A stretch of DNA of 64,000 nt from the NCBI RefSeq assembly GCF_002113025.1, contig NZ_NEJH01000002.1, positions 620,001 through 684,000 of the forward strand. The letters are read 5' to 3'. The notes beneath the pieces were generated by a model that saw only the letters and a program-made list of their open reading frames with translations, made no database searches and was not told the DNA's origin. Shown here piece after piece: positions 19,068 to 28,183 of the stretch (its first letter is position 1; each line of letters begins with the position of its first letter). This DNA comes from Pseudomonas sp. B28(2017) (GTDB lineage Bacteria > Pseudomonadota > Gammaproteobacteria > Pseudomonadales > Pseudomonadaceae). A program made the position numbers and the translations under genes.

Positions 19068-19312
19068 GTGAGGCTCCCGCTTTAAGAACGTTGCATCCTT
19101 TATTATTTGAGCCTGTCTACTGTCAGAAATCGCATATTTACGGACCTTTCAGACCAGCGGCCGGGCCTTGGGGCAACACCCGAGACATCCGGTAATACCC
19201 CGGTTTTGCAATTACCCGCGAATCAGTCCACCCTGCGCGCCGCCGGTTGGGCCTGCGGCCTTTTGCACCCGCGGCCAATCCCATTTTCACTCGCTGTTAC
19301 GAGCCTGCCGTC

Positions 19313-20437
19313 ATGACGTTAGCACGCGATCAACGGATCGACTTTTTTCGTGGTCTGGCACTGATCTTCATCTTTTGGGATCACGTGCCCCACAACCCTT
19401 TGGGGCAAATCACCCTGCGTAACTTCGGTTTCAGTGATGCGGCCGAGGTTTTCGTGTTTCTGGCAGGTTTCGCGGCCGTGCTGGCCTACGGCAAAGTCCT
19501 GGCGCGAGACGGTTTCCTGATCGCCTGCGTGAAGATCCTGCGCCGCGCTTGGGTGCTCTATGTGGTGCATATCTTCCTGCTGGCGATGCTGATGGGTATT
19601 GTGTTTTTCGCCAACAGCCACGTGGAAACACGGGATCTGGTGGAGGAAATGGGCATGCATCATTTCATCAGCAACCCCCAACAGGCCCTGATCGATGAAC
19701 TGCTGTTGCGCTTCAAGCCGAACCTGATGGACCCGTTGCCACTGTACATCGTGCTGTTGGCGGGCTTGCCCCTGGCGCTGCCGATGTTGGTGCGCAAGGC
19801 CTGGATAGTGGTCACGATGTCCCTGGCGCTGTACTTGATGGTGCCGCTGGCTGGCTGGAACCTGGCAGCCATCAAGGACGGCGTGTGGTATTTCAATCCT
19901 GTCGCCTGGCAGTTGCTGTTCGTGCTCGGTGGTGCCGCTGCGATTCACGGCCAGCGCCCGCGCTTGCCCGAAACCCGCCCATTGCTGCGCCAGCCGTTGT
20001 TTGTGAGTGCGGCGTTGTATGTCGTGGTCGCCGGTGTGTTGACCGTCCTGTGGCGTTGGCCGGACATACACGACGCCGTGGTGCCGGCGAGCCTGCAAAA
20101 CGTCTTGTACCCCATCAGCAAGACCAACCTGTCTCCCGTGCGCCTGTTGCATTTCCTCGCACTGGCCTATGTCACAGCAAAACTGATACCCGACAGCGAA
20201 TGGACGCAAAACTGGCTCGCGCAGCAAAGTTGCCGCATGGGCCGTTTCTCGCTGGAGATTTTCTGCCTGGGCGTGCTGCTGGCGCCATTGGCGGACATGG
20301 TCAACGCCTTGACCGATGATGCCTTCACCATGCAGGTCTTTACCGCGCTGGTGGGTGCCGGGTTAATGGCGTTGCTGGGGGCGTGGCTGGAGTTCAACAA
20401 GCGCTTGAATCGATCACTGCAAACTGCGCCCGCCTGA
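19313..20437 (+). CDS. OpgC-family membrane protein
   Basis: A 374-residue protein with about ten membrane segments, starting RDQRIDFFRGLALIFIFWDHVP, the N-terminal signature of the OpgC family (acyltransferase-3 superfamily). OpgC proteins succinylate periplasmic glucans, but many Pseudomonas members lie away from opgGH and their substrate is unproven. The ATG at 19313 is preferred; the in-frame upstream extension lacks the conserved start and is Pro/Arg-rich. Its position beside the gtr cassette may point to envelope sugar decoration. Confidence 0.85.
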   Translation: MTLARDQRIDFFRGLALIFIFWDHVPHNPLGQITLRNFGFSDAAEVFVFLAGFAAVLAYGKVLARDGFLIACVKILRRAWVLYVVHIFLLAMLMGIVFFANSHVETRDLVEEMGMHHFISNPQQALIDELLLRFKPNLMDPLPLYIVLLAGLPLALPMLVRKAWIVVTMSLALYLMVPLAGWNLAAIKDGVWYFNPVAWQLLFVLGGAAAIHGQRPRLPETRPLLRQPLFVSAALYVVVAGVLTVLWRWPDIHDAVVPASLQNVLYPISKTNLSPVRLLHFLALAYVTAKLIPDSEWTQNWLAQQSCRMGRFSLEIFCLGVLLAPLADMVNALTDDAFTMQVFTALVGAGLMALLGAWLEFNKRLNRSLQTAPA

Positions 20438-20471
20438 TATGCCCCCCGGTCTCTGGACCGTCTTATCTCTA

Positions 20472-20500
20472 TGTAGGAGCGAGCTAGCTCGCTCCTACAG
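20472..20500. repeat. Solitary perfect REP palindrome
   Basis: GTAGGAGCGAGC-TA-GCTCGCTCCTAC, a single compact palindrome between the convergent opgC-like and proY genes. It probably also works as a bidirectional transcript end. Confidence 0.85.
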
Positions 20501-21914
20501 AAGCCGAACGTACCGCGCCTTGCGCAACTTGGGTCGGTTGCAGCTTGAACACGTAGAACAACACCGTCAGCAGCACCAGGAACGCTGGCCCCACATACAG
20601 CGCCACGCGGGTGTCCGGGAAGTACGCCATCAGGCCGACCACCAACACCAGGAACGCCAGCGCCAGGTACGAGCTGACCGGGTACAGCCACATGCGGTAC
20701 TTCAAGCCCGCTCGCTCGCTGGCGCTCAGGCCTTTGCGGAATTTGAGCTGAGCCAGCAGGATCATCACCCAGGTCCAGATCGCGCCGAAAGTGGCAATCG
20801 CCGTCACCCAGACAAACACTTTCTCAGGCACCAGGTAGTTGAGCAGCACGCCCAGCAGCAAGGCGCCAATCGACAGCAACAACGCGCGACGTGGTACACC
20901 GTTCGAGGTCTTGGCAAAACCGGCCGGAGCCTGGCCGTTCTGCGCCAGGCTGTAGAGCATGCGCCCGGTGCTGAAGATGCCGCCGTTGCAGGAAGACAAC
21001 GCAGCGGTGATCACCACGAAGTTGATGATGCCAGCGGCAGTCTTGATGCCCAGGCGCTCGAAGGTCATCACGAACGGACTGCCCTGGGTGCCGATTTCGT
21101 TCCACGGGTAGATCGACAGGATCACGAACAACGCGCCGACGTAGAACAGCAGAATCCGCCAGAACACCGAGCCGATGGCGTCAGGGATGGTCTTCTGCGG
21201 GTTCTTCGCTTCACCGGCGGTCAGGCCGATCATCTCCACGCCCAGGTAGGCGAACATCACCATTTGCAGGGACATCAACACGCCTTGCACGCCGTTTGGC
21301 ATGAAACCGCCGTGGGTCCAGAGACTGGAAATACCCAAGGCAACGCCGTCATTACCGAAGCCAAAGGCGATGATGCCGATACCGCCGAGCACCATGGCAA
21401 TGATGGTGACGATCTTGATCAGGGCGAACCAGAACTCGAATTCGCCGAAGGCCTTGACCGCGATCAGGTTGATCGAGCCCATGCTGACCAGCGCTGCCAG
21501 CGCCCAGATCCAGCGCGGTACATCGGGGAACCAGACACCCATGTACACCGCGACGGCTGTGATTTCCGCGACACAGGTCACCAGCCACAGAAACCAGTAG
21601 TTCCAACCGGTCAGAAAGCCCGCCAGAGGGCCGAGATAGTCTTGGGCGTAACGGCTGAATGAGCCGGCAACCGGGTTGTGCACGGCCATCTCGCCGAGGG
21701 CGCGCATGATCACCAGAATCGCCAGACCGCCGATGATGTAGGACAGCATGATGGCCGGACCGGCCATTTCAATGGCCTTGGCCGAGCCCAGAAACAGGCC
21801 GACGCCGATACAGGCACCGAGTGCCATCAGGCGAATGTGCCGCTCGCCGAGTTCACGTTTGAGCGGACCGCCCTGAGCGGCCTCGCCGTGGGGCAGGTGA
21901 TTGCCTACAGGCAT
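20484..21914 (-). CDS. proY: Amino acid permease, ProY-type
   Basis: A 476-residue AAT-family permease with about twelve membrane segments. RHIRLMALGACIGVGLFLGS, IMRALGEMAVHNPVAGSFSR and AYLGVEMIGLTAGEAKNP are strongly ProY-like (E. coli ProY has nearly the same blocks); histidine or proline transporters of the same branch remain possible. The start at MPVGNHLP is chosen because GAGGA lies eight bases before it; ATGs upstream have no usable SD. The last codons overlap the compact REP palindrome. An NtrC-like palindrome lies about 150 bp upstream. Confidence 0.85.
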   Translation of the reverse strand: MPVGNHLPHGEAAQGGPLKRELGERHIRLMALGACIGVGLFLGSAKAIEMAGPAIMLSYIIGGLAILVIMRALGEMAVHNPVAGSFSRYAQDYLGPLAGFLTGWNYWFLWLVTCVAEITAVAVYMGVWFPDVPRWIWALAALVSMGSINLIAVKAFGEFEFWFALIKIVTIIAMVLGGIGIIAFGFGNDGVALGISSLWTHGGFMPNGVQGVLMSLQMVMFAYLGVEMIGLTAGEAKNPQKTIPDAIGSVFWRILLFYVGALFVILSIYPWNEIGTQGSPFVMTFERLGIKTAAGIINFVVITAALSSCNGGIFSTGRMLYSLAQNGQAPAGFAKTSNGVPRRALLLSIGALLLGVLLNYLVPEKVFVWVTAIATFGAIWTWVMILLAQLKFRKGLSASERAGLKYRMWLYPVSSYLALAFLVLVVGLMAYFPDTRVALYVGPAFLVLLTVLFYVFKLQPTQVAQGAVRSASVGAS

Positions 21915-22066
21915 GGGGGACATCCTCGTCTTGTTATTGAATATGACCACCGAGTGGCGAAGCGCTGACCGGTAAGCCATCACCTCCCGAACCGGGTCTG
22001 CTTCGTGGACAGACCCTTTTTGTAGGAAAAACCCGCAAAATCAGTGGGAAAAACGACGCCGAGTAT

Positions 22067-22083
22067 TGCACAACAATGGTGCA
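22067..22083. promoter_or_regulatory. NtrC-like palindrome upstream of proY-type permease
   Basis: TGCACAACAATGGTGCA matches the NtrC consensus form (TGCAC-N5-GGTGCA type) in the 355-bp gap between the divergent permease and PBP genes. Nitrogen control of an amino acid permease is plausible. No convincing sigma-54 -24/-12 element was found. Nothing else was recognised in this gap. Confidence 0.4.
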
Positions 22084-22269
22084 TCGCCATGCCCCTGCCA
22101 AAGCCGTATTTACCCATTCGACATGTCTAAATCAAGCATTTCAGCCCGACGATCACCGTTGCGAGGGAGCCATTGGTATGGACAAAAACCCGATAGTTGT
22201 TTGTTCACATTTTTTTCACCCTCGCCAACCACCGTCTAAGCTTGAGTCAAGTCCGATCAATCTGCGTGA

Positions 22270-25200
22270 ATGGATCAGTCGACTATGGGCGCTTTGTGGC
22301 AAACCGATTCGAGTAAAACCGTGGTTCCGACTGAACGTGAGGATGAAGCGCCTATACCTGAAAAACCCCGTCGTTCCGGGCACGGATGGGGAGCGTTCTG
22401 GTTATTGCTGTTGATAATCGCGATTGTCGTGGGGCTGGCGGCAGCGAGGGAAATGCGTACCTCGAAGTTCCAGGCGCGGGAAGTCAGCAAATACGCCGCG
22501 ACCCTGAACTATGAGCTCAAACCTGGCCCCAGCGATGCCATTCGCTACCCGGGCGACGGTCCGTTCGATCGGCGCCTGGGCTACAGCTCTCTGGATGAAT
22601 TCCTGCCGCGCCTGATCAAGCGCGATTTCGTCGTTGAGGCACAAACCCGCTTTTCTCCAGCCCTGTTGAAGTACAGCGACAAGGGCCTGTTCGTGCCTTA
22701 TGCCGAAAAAATCCAGGCCGGGCTGTCGATCACCGATTGCCGTGCAGCGCCGCTCTATCAGTACAACTATCCACAGCAGCTGTATTCAACCTTTGCCTCG
22801 ATCCCGCCCGTGGTGGTCAACAGCCTGCTGTTCATCGAGAACCGCTTCCTGCTCGACCCCAAGCAACCGCTGGCCAACCCGGCGGTGGACTGGCCGCGGT
22901 TCGGCATGGCGGCGTGGTCCCAGGTGGCCAAGATGTTGCACGTGCCCGGCCAGTCCGCCGGTGGCAGTACCCTGGCCACGCAACTGGAGAAGTACCGGCA
23001 TTCCCCCGATGGTTTGACGGTCAATGGCGCGGAAAAGATCCGCCAGATGATTTCCGCCACCGTACGCGCCTATCAGGCCGGGCCACAAACCCTCGAAGCC
23101 CGGCAGAACGTGGTTCGTGACTATCTCAACAGTGTGCCGTTATCGGCCGTACCGGGGCACGGCGAAGTGCATGGCATGGCTGAAGGCTTGCGCGTGTGGT
23201 ATGGCTCCGACTTCAAGCAAGCCAACGAAGCCCTGACCAGCACTGCGACGGATCCAAAAACCATGGCGGAAAAAGGCCTGGCCCTGCGTGAAATGCTGTC
23301 GTTGATGATTGCTCAGCGCCGCCCGTCGCATTACCTGACCAAGGGCCATGATGAACTGGCCGACCTCACCGACAGCCATATTCGCCTGCTGGCGCAAAAC
23401 AATGTGATCGACGCTCAGCTCGCCGCCGCTGCCCTGGCCAGCAAAGTGACCTACCGCGACTGGGCCACCCAGCCGACCATTCAACCGATTGAAACCAACA
23501 AGGGCATCAGTGTGGCGCGCAGCCGTCTGGCCGGCATGCTCAATCGCCCGCTGTATGACCTCGATCGCCTCGACCTCTCGGCCACCAGCACCCTGCAGAG
23601 CGAACTGCAAAGCAAGGCGACCGAGTACCTCAAGCGCCTGGCCGATCCAGCGTTCGCCACGGAAATCGGCTTGATGGGTGAGCGCCTGCTGACGCCCACC
23701 AGCACCACCCAGGTGCGCTACAGCTTCACCTTGTTCGAGCTGACCCCGGACGGGTCGCGAGTGCGGGTGCAAACCGACAGTACCGACCAGCCGTTCGACA
23801 TCAACGAAGGCAGTAAGCTGGAACTGGGTTCCACGGCAAAGATGCGCGTGCTCACCACCTACCTGCAAATCATCGCCGAGTTGCACGACAAATATGCCGG
23901 CATGAGCGTGCCGGAACTGAAAAAAGTCGATGTGCCGGATCAGGACCGCCTGAGCCGCTGGGCAGTCGATTACCTGATTGAAAACAACGACCGCAACCTG
24001 CAAAAAATGCTCGGCGCGGCCCTGGACCGCAAATATTCCGCCAGCCCCGGCGAGGCGTTTTTCACTGGGGGCGGCCTGCATGTGTTCCACAACTTCCGCA
24101 AGGAAGACAACGGCCGGCTACCGACCCTGCGCGATGCCATTCGCGAGTCGATCAACCTGCCGTTCATTCGCCTGATGCGTGACCTGGTGCGCTACACCAC
24201 CTACTCCGGCCCGAACAGCAGTGCCGAACTGCTCAAGGACGACCGCGACCCGCGGCGTCAGGAATACCTGGCCTCGTTCGCCGACCGTGAAGGCACTTCG
24301 TTCCTGCTCAAGTTCTGGAAGAAATACAAGAACAAGGACACCCAGGACCGGCTTGAAACCTTCCTCGACAGCATGCGCCCGACTCCGATCCGCATGGCTG
24401 CCGTGCACCGTTATCTACTGCCGCAGGCCAGTCAGGAAAGCTTCAACGCCTTCGTGCGCTCGCACCTCACCGGCGCCAAGCTCACGGAAAAACTCACCGA
24501 CGATCGCCTTCAGCGGCTCTACGAGGCCTATGGACCGGGCACCTACGACCTGCCGGACCAGGGCTTCATCGCCAAGGTTCACCCGCTGGACCTGTGGCTG
24601 ATGGGCTACTTGCTCAATCACCCCGACGCCAAGTGGGGTGACATCGTCAAAGCCAGCCAGTTCGAACGCCAGGAGGTCTACAGCTGGTTGTTCAAAAGCA
24701 GGCACAAGGGTGCCCGCGACAGTCGCATCCGCACCATGCTGGAGATCGAGGCGTTCCTCGACATCCACCAGCGCTGGCAGAAAGTCGGCTACCCGTTCGA
24801 CCACCTGGTGCCATCGCTGGCTACCGCCATTGGCAGCTCCGGCGACCGCCCGGCAGCGCTGGCGGAGTTGATCGGCACCATCCTCAACGACGGTGTGCGC
24901 ATGCCGACCCTGCGCATCGACAGCCTGCATTTCGCCGCGAACACGCCCTATGAAACCCAACTGATCAATGACCCGGACGTCGGCAAACGGGTGATGCCAT
25001 CCGAGGTCGCCACGGCTATGCGAGAAGCCCTTTCACAAGTGGTGGATGCCGGGACTGCCAAGCGCGTGGCCGGGACGTTCAAACTGGCCGACGGCAGTCC
25101 GCTGGCCATGGGCGGCAAGACCGGCACCGGCGACAACCGTATCGAAGCAATAGGCTCCGGCGGGCGGATATTGAGCTCCAAGTCGCTCAATCGCACGGCG

Positions 25201-25398
25201 ACCTTTGTGTTTTACATCGGCGACCATCATTTCGGCACGCTGACCGCGTTTGTACCGGGCCGCTCTGCTGAAAGCTTTACCTTCACCTCGGCGTTGCCAG
25301 TGCAGGTACTCAAGGGCATGGCGCCAATCCTCTCGCCCTACCTGCAACCGGGTACCCACACAATGTGCGAGCCAAACGCAAGGACCGCTGTTCGTTGA
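22270..25398 (+). CDS. Class A penicillin-binding-like protein (GT51 + transpeptidase), atypical
   Basis: A 1042-residue protein with one N-terminal membrane helix (about 41-59) and a large periplasmic part. The GT51 glycosyltransferase region (about 180-310) has SLLFIENRFLLD, GGSTLATQLEKYRH and VRDYLNSVPL..GHGEVHGMAEGLRVWYG. The penicillin-binding region has the SxxK box LGSTAKM (about 520), SIN (about 625) and KTGTG (about 950). The GT51 motifs are degenerate: the first reads EN rather than ED and lacks the His, and the KxxE Glu appears to be Gln. A long insert separates SIN and KTG. It may be a specialised or partly inactive peptidoglycan synthase. An ATG at 22285 is an alternative start. 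Confidence 0.8.
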   Translation: MDQSTMGALWQTDSSKTVVPTEREDEAPIPEKPRRSGHGWGAFWLLLLIIAIVVGLAAAREMRTSKFQAREVSKYAATLNYELKPGPSDAIRYPGDGPFDRRLGYSSLDEFLPRLIKRDFVVEAQTRFSPALLKYSDKGLFVPYAEKIQAGLSITDCRAAPLYQYNYPQQLYSTFASIPPVVVNSLLFIENRFLLDPKQPLANPAVDWPRFGMAAWSQVAKMLHVPGQSAGGSTLATQLEKYRHSPDGLTVNGAEKIRQMISATVRAYQAGPQTLEARQNVVRDYLNSVPLSAVPGHGEVHGMAEGLRVWYGSDFKQANEALTSTATDPKTMAEKGLALREMLSLMIAQRRPSHYLTKGHDELADLTDSHIRLLAQNNVIDAQLAAAALASKVTYRDWATQPTIQPIETNKGISVARSRLAGMLNRPLYDLDRLDLSATSTLQSELQSKATEYLKRLADPAFATEIGLMGERLLTPTSTTQVRYSFTLFELTPDGSRVRVQTDSTDQPFDINEGSKLELGSTAKMRVLTTYLQIIAELHDKYAGMSVPELKKVDVPDQDRLSRWAVDYLIENNDRNLQKMLGAALDRKYSASPGEAFFTGGGLHVFHNFRKEDNGRLPTLRDAIRESINLPFIRLMRDLVRYTTYSGPNSSAELLKDDRDPRRQEYLASFADREGTSFLLKFWKKYKNKDTQDRLETFLDSMRPTPIRMAAVHRYLLPQASQESFNAFVRSHLTGAKLTEKLTDDRLQRLYEAYGPGTYDLPDQGFIAKVHPLDLWLMGYLLNHPDAKWGDIVKASQFERQEVYSWLFKSRHKGARDSRIRTMLEIEAFLDIHQRWQKVGYPFDHLVPSLATAIGSSGDRPAALAELIGTILNDGVRMPTLRIDSLHFAANTPYETQLINDPDVGKRVMPSEVATAMREALSQVVDAGTAKRVAGTFKLADGSPLAMGGKTGTGDNRIEAIGSGGRILSSKSLNRTATFVFYIGDHHFGTLTAFVPGRSAESFTFTSALPVQVLKGMAPILSPYLQPGTHTMCEPNARTAVR

Positions 25399-25491
25399 AC
25401 GAGGGTCAACGGTGGAAATGATTGCTGGTAACTATGCATGCTTCACTCGTTGAATCTGCTTTGCTCGCTGGTCACCTTCTCTTGCAGAGTC

Positions 25492-25521
25492 GTTTAGATA
25501 TATCTTAAGCTATATCTAAAC
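25492..25521. promoter_or_regulatory. PadR/YqjI-type operator palindrome
   Basis: A 30-bp near-perfect palindrome with arms GTTTAGATATA and TATATCTAAAC around TCTTAAGC lies 20 bp before the padR ATG. Its AT-rich character stands out from the GC-rich surroundings. E. coli YqjI binds similar sites to repress itself and yqjH. It probably overlaps the padR promoter. Confidence 0.8.
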
Positions 25522-25540
25522 ACGACAGAGAGAAGAGAAA

Positions 25541-26116
25541 ATGAGAGACCCTCATTCCCCCCATCGCGAGCACGGCAACGACCGTGATGGTTTCGAGAAA
25601 CGTCCCGGCCGCGAACGCGGCGGTCGCGGCCCCCGTGTTTTTGCCCCGGGCGACCTGAAATTGCTACTGCTGGCATTGATCGCCGAGCAGCCCTGCCACG
25701 GCTACGACATGATCCGCCAGATCGAAGGGATGTTCGACGGTGCCTACAGCCCCAGTCCCGGTGTGATCTATCCGACCCTGACGTTCCTGGAAGAAAGCGA
25801 AATGATCCAGGGCGACGCCGAAGGCGGTAAAAAACGCTACAGCGTGACCGACGCCGGTCGCCTGTCCCTGAGCGAGCAAGCGGTTGCCCTTGAAGGTGTG
25901 CGGGTGCGCATCGATGTCAGCAAACGCTCACTGCGTGGTCATGACCGCCCACCGGAAATCCACGAGGCGGTGCACAACCTGCGCCATGCCTTGCAACTAC
26001 ACCATGGCCTCTGGAACCCGGAAGAAATCCAGCGCGTCTCGACCTTGCTCAACAACACCGCCAAAGCCATTGTCGACGGCCCTGCCGTTCAGTCTGCCCA
26101 GGAGACAGCCGAATGA
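25541..26116 (+). CDS. PadR-family metal-responsive repressor, YqjI-like
   Basis: A 191-residue repressor. The N-terminal about 30 residues are His- and charge-rich (HSPHREHGNDRD..), as in YqjI, where a His/Cys-rich extension binds nickel. The winged HTH follows: LLLLALIAEQPCHGYDMIRQ and YSPSPGVIYPTLTFLEE, then GGKKRYSVTDAG. The C-terminal helices dimerise. Its TGA overlaps the ATG of the ferric reductase gene, the same arrangement of function as yqjI-yqjH. It should respond to nickel or iron imbalance. The extension has fewer metal ligands than in E. coli, so the inducing metal is uncertain. Confidence 0.85.
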   Translation: MRDPHSPHREHGNDRDGFEKRPGRERGGRGPRVFAPGDLKLLLLALIAEQPCHGYDMIRQIEGMFDGAYSPSPGVIYPTLTFLEESEMIQGDAEGGKKRYSVTDAGRLSLSEQAVALEGVRVRIDVSKRSLRGHDRPPEIHEAVHNLRHALQLHHGLWNPEEIQRVSTLLNNTAKAIVDGPAVQSAQETAE

Positions 26117-26904
26117 TCGACGTTATCGAGCCTTCCCAAACCATTCGCCGCGTCATGCATGAAATCAAACGGCGTCGCCTGGAAGTGCTACGGGTAGTCG
26201 ACCTGACCCCACGCATGCGTCGGATCACGCTGGGCGGTCCGGAACTGGCAGGTTTCGTCAGCCTTGGTACCGACGATCACGTCAAACTGCTGTTCCCGCA
26301 GAACGCCGAGCAAGCTGCGGCGCTGGAAACCCTGGTGCTGGGCGCCGGCAAGGACATCGGGCCGATGCCGGCCATGCGCGACTACACGCCACGCCGCTAC
26401 GACCTGAACACGCTGGAGCTGGACATCGATTTCGTGCTGCACGGCGACGGTCCAGCCTCGACCTGGGCAGAACAGGCCAAGCCAGGCCAGTTTCTGCACA
26501 TCGGCGGGCCCCGTGGTTCGATGATCGTGCCGGACATTTTCGACAGCTACTTGCTGATCGGCGATGAAACCGCCCTGCCCGCCATCGCCCGGCGCCTGGA
26601 AGGCCTGGCGGCCAATCGCCGGGCGTTGGTGATTGTCGAAGTGGAGAACGGCAAGGAGCAGCAAGTGCTGCAGAGCGCTGCCGAAGTCAATGTGATCTGG
26701 GTGCTGCGCGAAGGTGGCAAGAACCATTTGCTGAGTACTGTTCGGCAGATCCAGGTTCCTGCAGGAAGCCTGTATGCCTGGGTCGCGACCGAGAGCAAGG
26801 TGTCGCGGCAGATACGCCGGGTGCTGCTCGATGAGCATGGGCTGGATGACCAGTTTGTAAAAGCCGTCGGCTACTGGCGGCTGGATGACAGTGACGAAGA
26901 ATGA
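26113..26904 (+). CDS. Siderophore-interacting protein / NAD(P)H ferric-chelate reductase (YqjH/ViuB family)
   Basis: A 263-residue SIP-family flavoprotein. The FAD-binding barrel has LTPRMRRITLGG and the flavin motif DYTPRRYD. The C-terminal NAD(P)-binding half has LLIGDETALPAIARRLE and ends with the conserved GYWR. It releases iron from imported ferric siderophores by reduction in the cytoplasm. It is translationally coupled (ATGA) to the PadR repressor and therefore under the palindromic operator. Confidence 0.92.
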   Translation: MIDVIEPSQTIRRVMHEIKRRRLEVLRVVDLTPRMRRITLGGPELAGFVSLGTDDHVKLLFPQNAEQAAALETLVLGAGKDIGPMPAMRDYTPRRYDLNTLELDIDFVLHGDGPASTWAEQAKPGQFLHIGGPRGSMIVPDIFDSYLLIGDETALPAIARRLEGLAANRRALVIVEVENGKEQQVLQSAAEVNVIWVLREGGKNHLLSTVRQIQVPAGSLYAWVATESKVSRQIRRVLLDEHGLDDQFVKAVGYWRLDDSDEE

Positions 26905-26914
26905 CAGCGACTCC

Positions 26915-26951
26915 TTATTGTGGCGAGGGGGCTTGCCCCTCGCCACAATAA
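26915..26951. terminator. Bidirectional terminator-like palindrome
   Basis: A perfect inverted repeat, TTATTGTGGCGAGGGG-GCTTG-CCCCTCGCCACAATAA, lies between the convergent ferric reductase and Pr6Pr genes. The T-rich ends on both strands suit termination in both directions. The GGCGAGGGGGCTTGCCCC core is also a known Pseudomonas repeat form. Confidence 0.75.
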
Positions 26952-26955
26952 GCGT

Positions 26956-27600
26956 TCACTTCCGTACGGCACGCCATCGATCCAACGCGATCAACAACAA
27001 CGCAATCACCACGAACCCCGCCAACAATCCCCCGGCATTGATAAACACCTGTGGATAACCCAGTTTCTCCACATCAATGAACGGATATGGATAAACCGCC
27101 AGCAAATGCCCGCGCAGCAGGGAATAGGCGAAGTACACCAACGGATAAATCACCCACAACGCAATGTGCCCCAACCGCAACGTGCCCTTCGGCACACAAC
27201 ACCACCAATAGCCCAGAAACAGCAGCGGCATGATGTCATGCAGCAGCTCATCGGCCAGCCATTGCCAACCCTCGGGATGCCACAAATGGCGCAGCAGCAC
27301 GTTATAGGCCAGACCGACCACGGCGATGCTCACGGCCACTCCACTGCTGACCCACGGCTGTAAAAACCAGCGGCGCGCGGCCGACCCGCGGGACGTCATT
27401 TCACAGGTCAGCACGGTTGCCACCAGCGTATTGCTGAGCACGGTGAAATAGCTGAAGAAGCTCACCAGCCCGCCTGTCAAACTGGCTGCCAGCGTCCAGC
27501 GCGAGTAGAAAATCAGGTACATCTGAATACTCAATCCCACCCAGCCAAGGATGGCAGCGATGGCGACGAAACGACGCCGCGCGACTGACGGGATGAACAT
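26956..27600 (-). CDS. Pr6Pr-family membrane protein
   Basis: A 214-residue integral membrane protein with six predicted membrane segments. The motifs FFSYFTVLSNTLV and HDIMPLLFLGYWW, and the later WVIYPLVYFAYSLLRG, are typical of the Pr6Pr (FAR-17a/AIG1-like) family. No function is established for bacterial members. It lies one base from the downstream VF530-type gene. Confidence 0.8.
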   Translation of the reverse strand: MFIPSVARRRFVAIAAILGWVGLSIQMYLIFYSRWTLAASLTGGLVSFFSYFTVLSNTLVATVLTCEMTSRGSAARRWFLQPWVSSGVAVSIAVVGLAYNVLLRHLWHPEGWQWLADELLHDIMPLLFLGYWWCCVPKGTLRLGHIALWVIYPLVYFAYSLLRGHLLAVYPYPFIDVEKLGYPQVFINAGGLLAGFVVIALLLIALDRWRAVRK

Positions 27601-27601
27601 G

Positions 27602-27832
27602 TCAGAGCGGACGCTTGGTGCGCATCAGTTTCACGTAGAGGCGCTCGACCTTCTCCCGTGCCCACGGGGTTTTACGCAGGAACGTCAGGCTTGACTTGAT
27701 GCTCGGATCACTCTTGAAGCAGCGGATATCGATGCGCTCGGCCAGCCCCGACCACTCGTAATGTTCAACCAGGGCATTGAGGATTTGCTCCAGGGTTACG
27801 CCGTGCAGCGGGTCGTGGTTCTGTTCGGTCAT
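27602..27832 (-). CDS. VF530-family small DNA-binding protein (DUF2132)
   Basis: A 76-residue protein with the family hallmarks: [20 protein letters not shown], then [20 protein letters not shown]. The VF530 structure is a compact helical fold suggested to bind DNA. It is the first gene of a two-gene unit with the Pr6Pr protein. Confidence 0.9.
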   Translation of the reverse strand: MTEQNHDPLHGVTLEQILNALVEHYEWSGLAERIDIRCFKSDPSIKSSLTFLRKTPWAREKVERLYVKLMRTKRPL

Positions 27833-27930
27833 GCCGGGCCTTCAGCGATATAGGGATGAGAAGCCGCGCACCTTAGCCGAGGGCTTCGTTGGGGGGAAGC
27901 GGTCTGTTAAATGTAGGTGATCCCGGGATC

Positions 27931-28028
27931 CTGTAGGAGCGAGCTTGCTCGCGAAAAACCTGAGGGCGCCACTAAGCATCCGGTTTTGCGCGTTATCGTT
28001 CACGACCATCGCGAGCTCACTCCTACAG
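27931..28028. repeat. REPIN (GTAGGAGCGAGCTTGCTCGCGA type)
   Basis: A left arm and a shortened right arm (GCGAGCTCACTCCTACAG) about 50 bp apart, upstream of the VF530 gene and before the oprB leader. Confidence 0.88.
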
Positions 28029-28183
28029 GAGAACACTGTTACCAAAATTGAAACGATGCATGTCACTAAAAGCCCTTTCTCTATTTTTAACAGAACATTA
28101 TCCTTGCATACGCTTTAGCTGAAACGCTTCCGCCAACCACTTCTTCCGCTCATCCCCCAGAAAAGATCAAGAATTTCTTCTCT

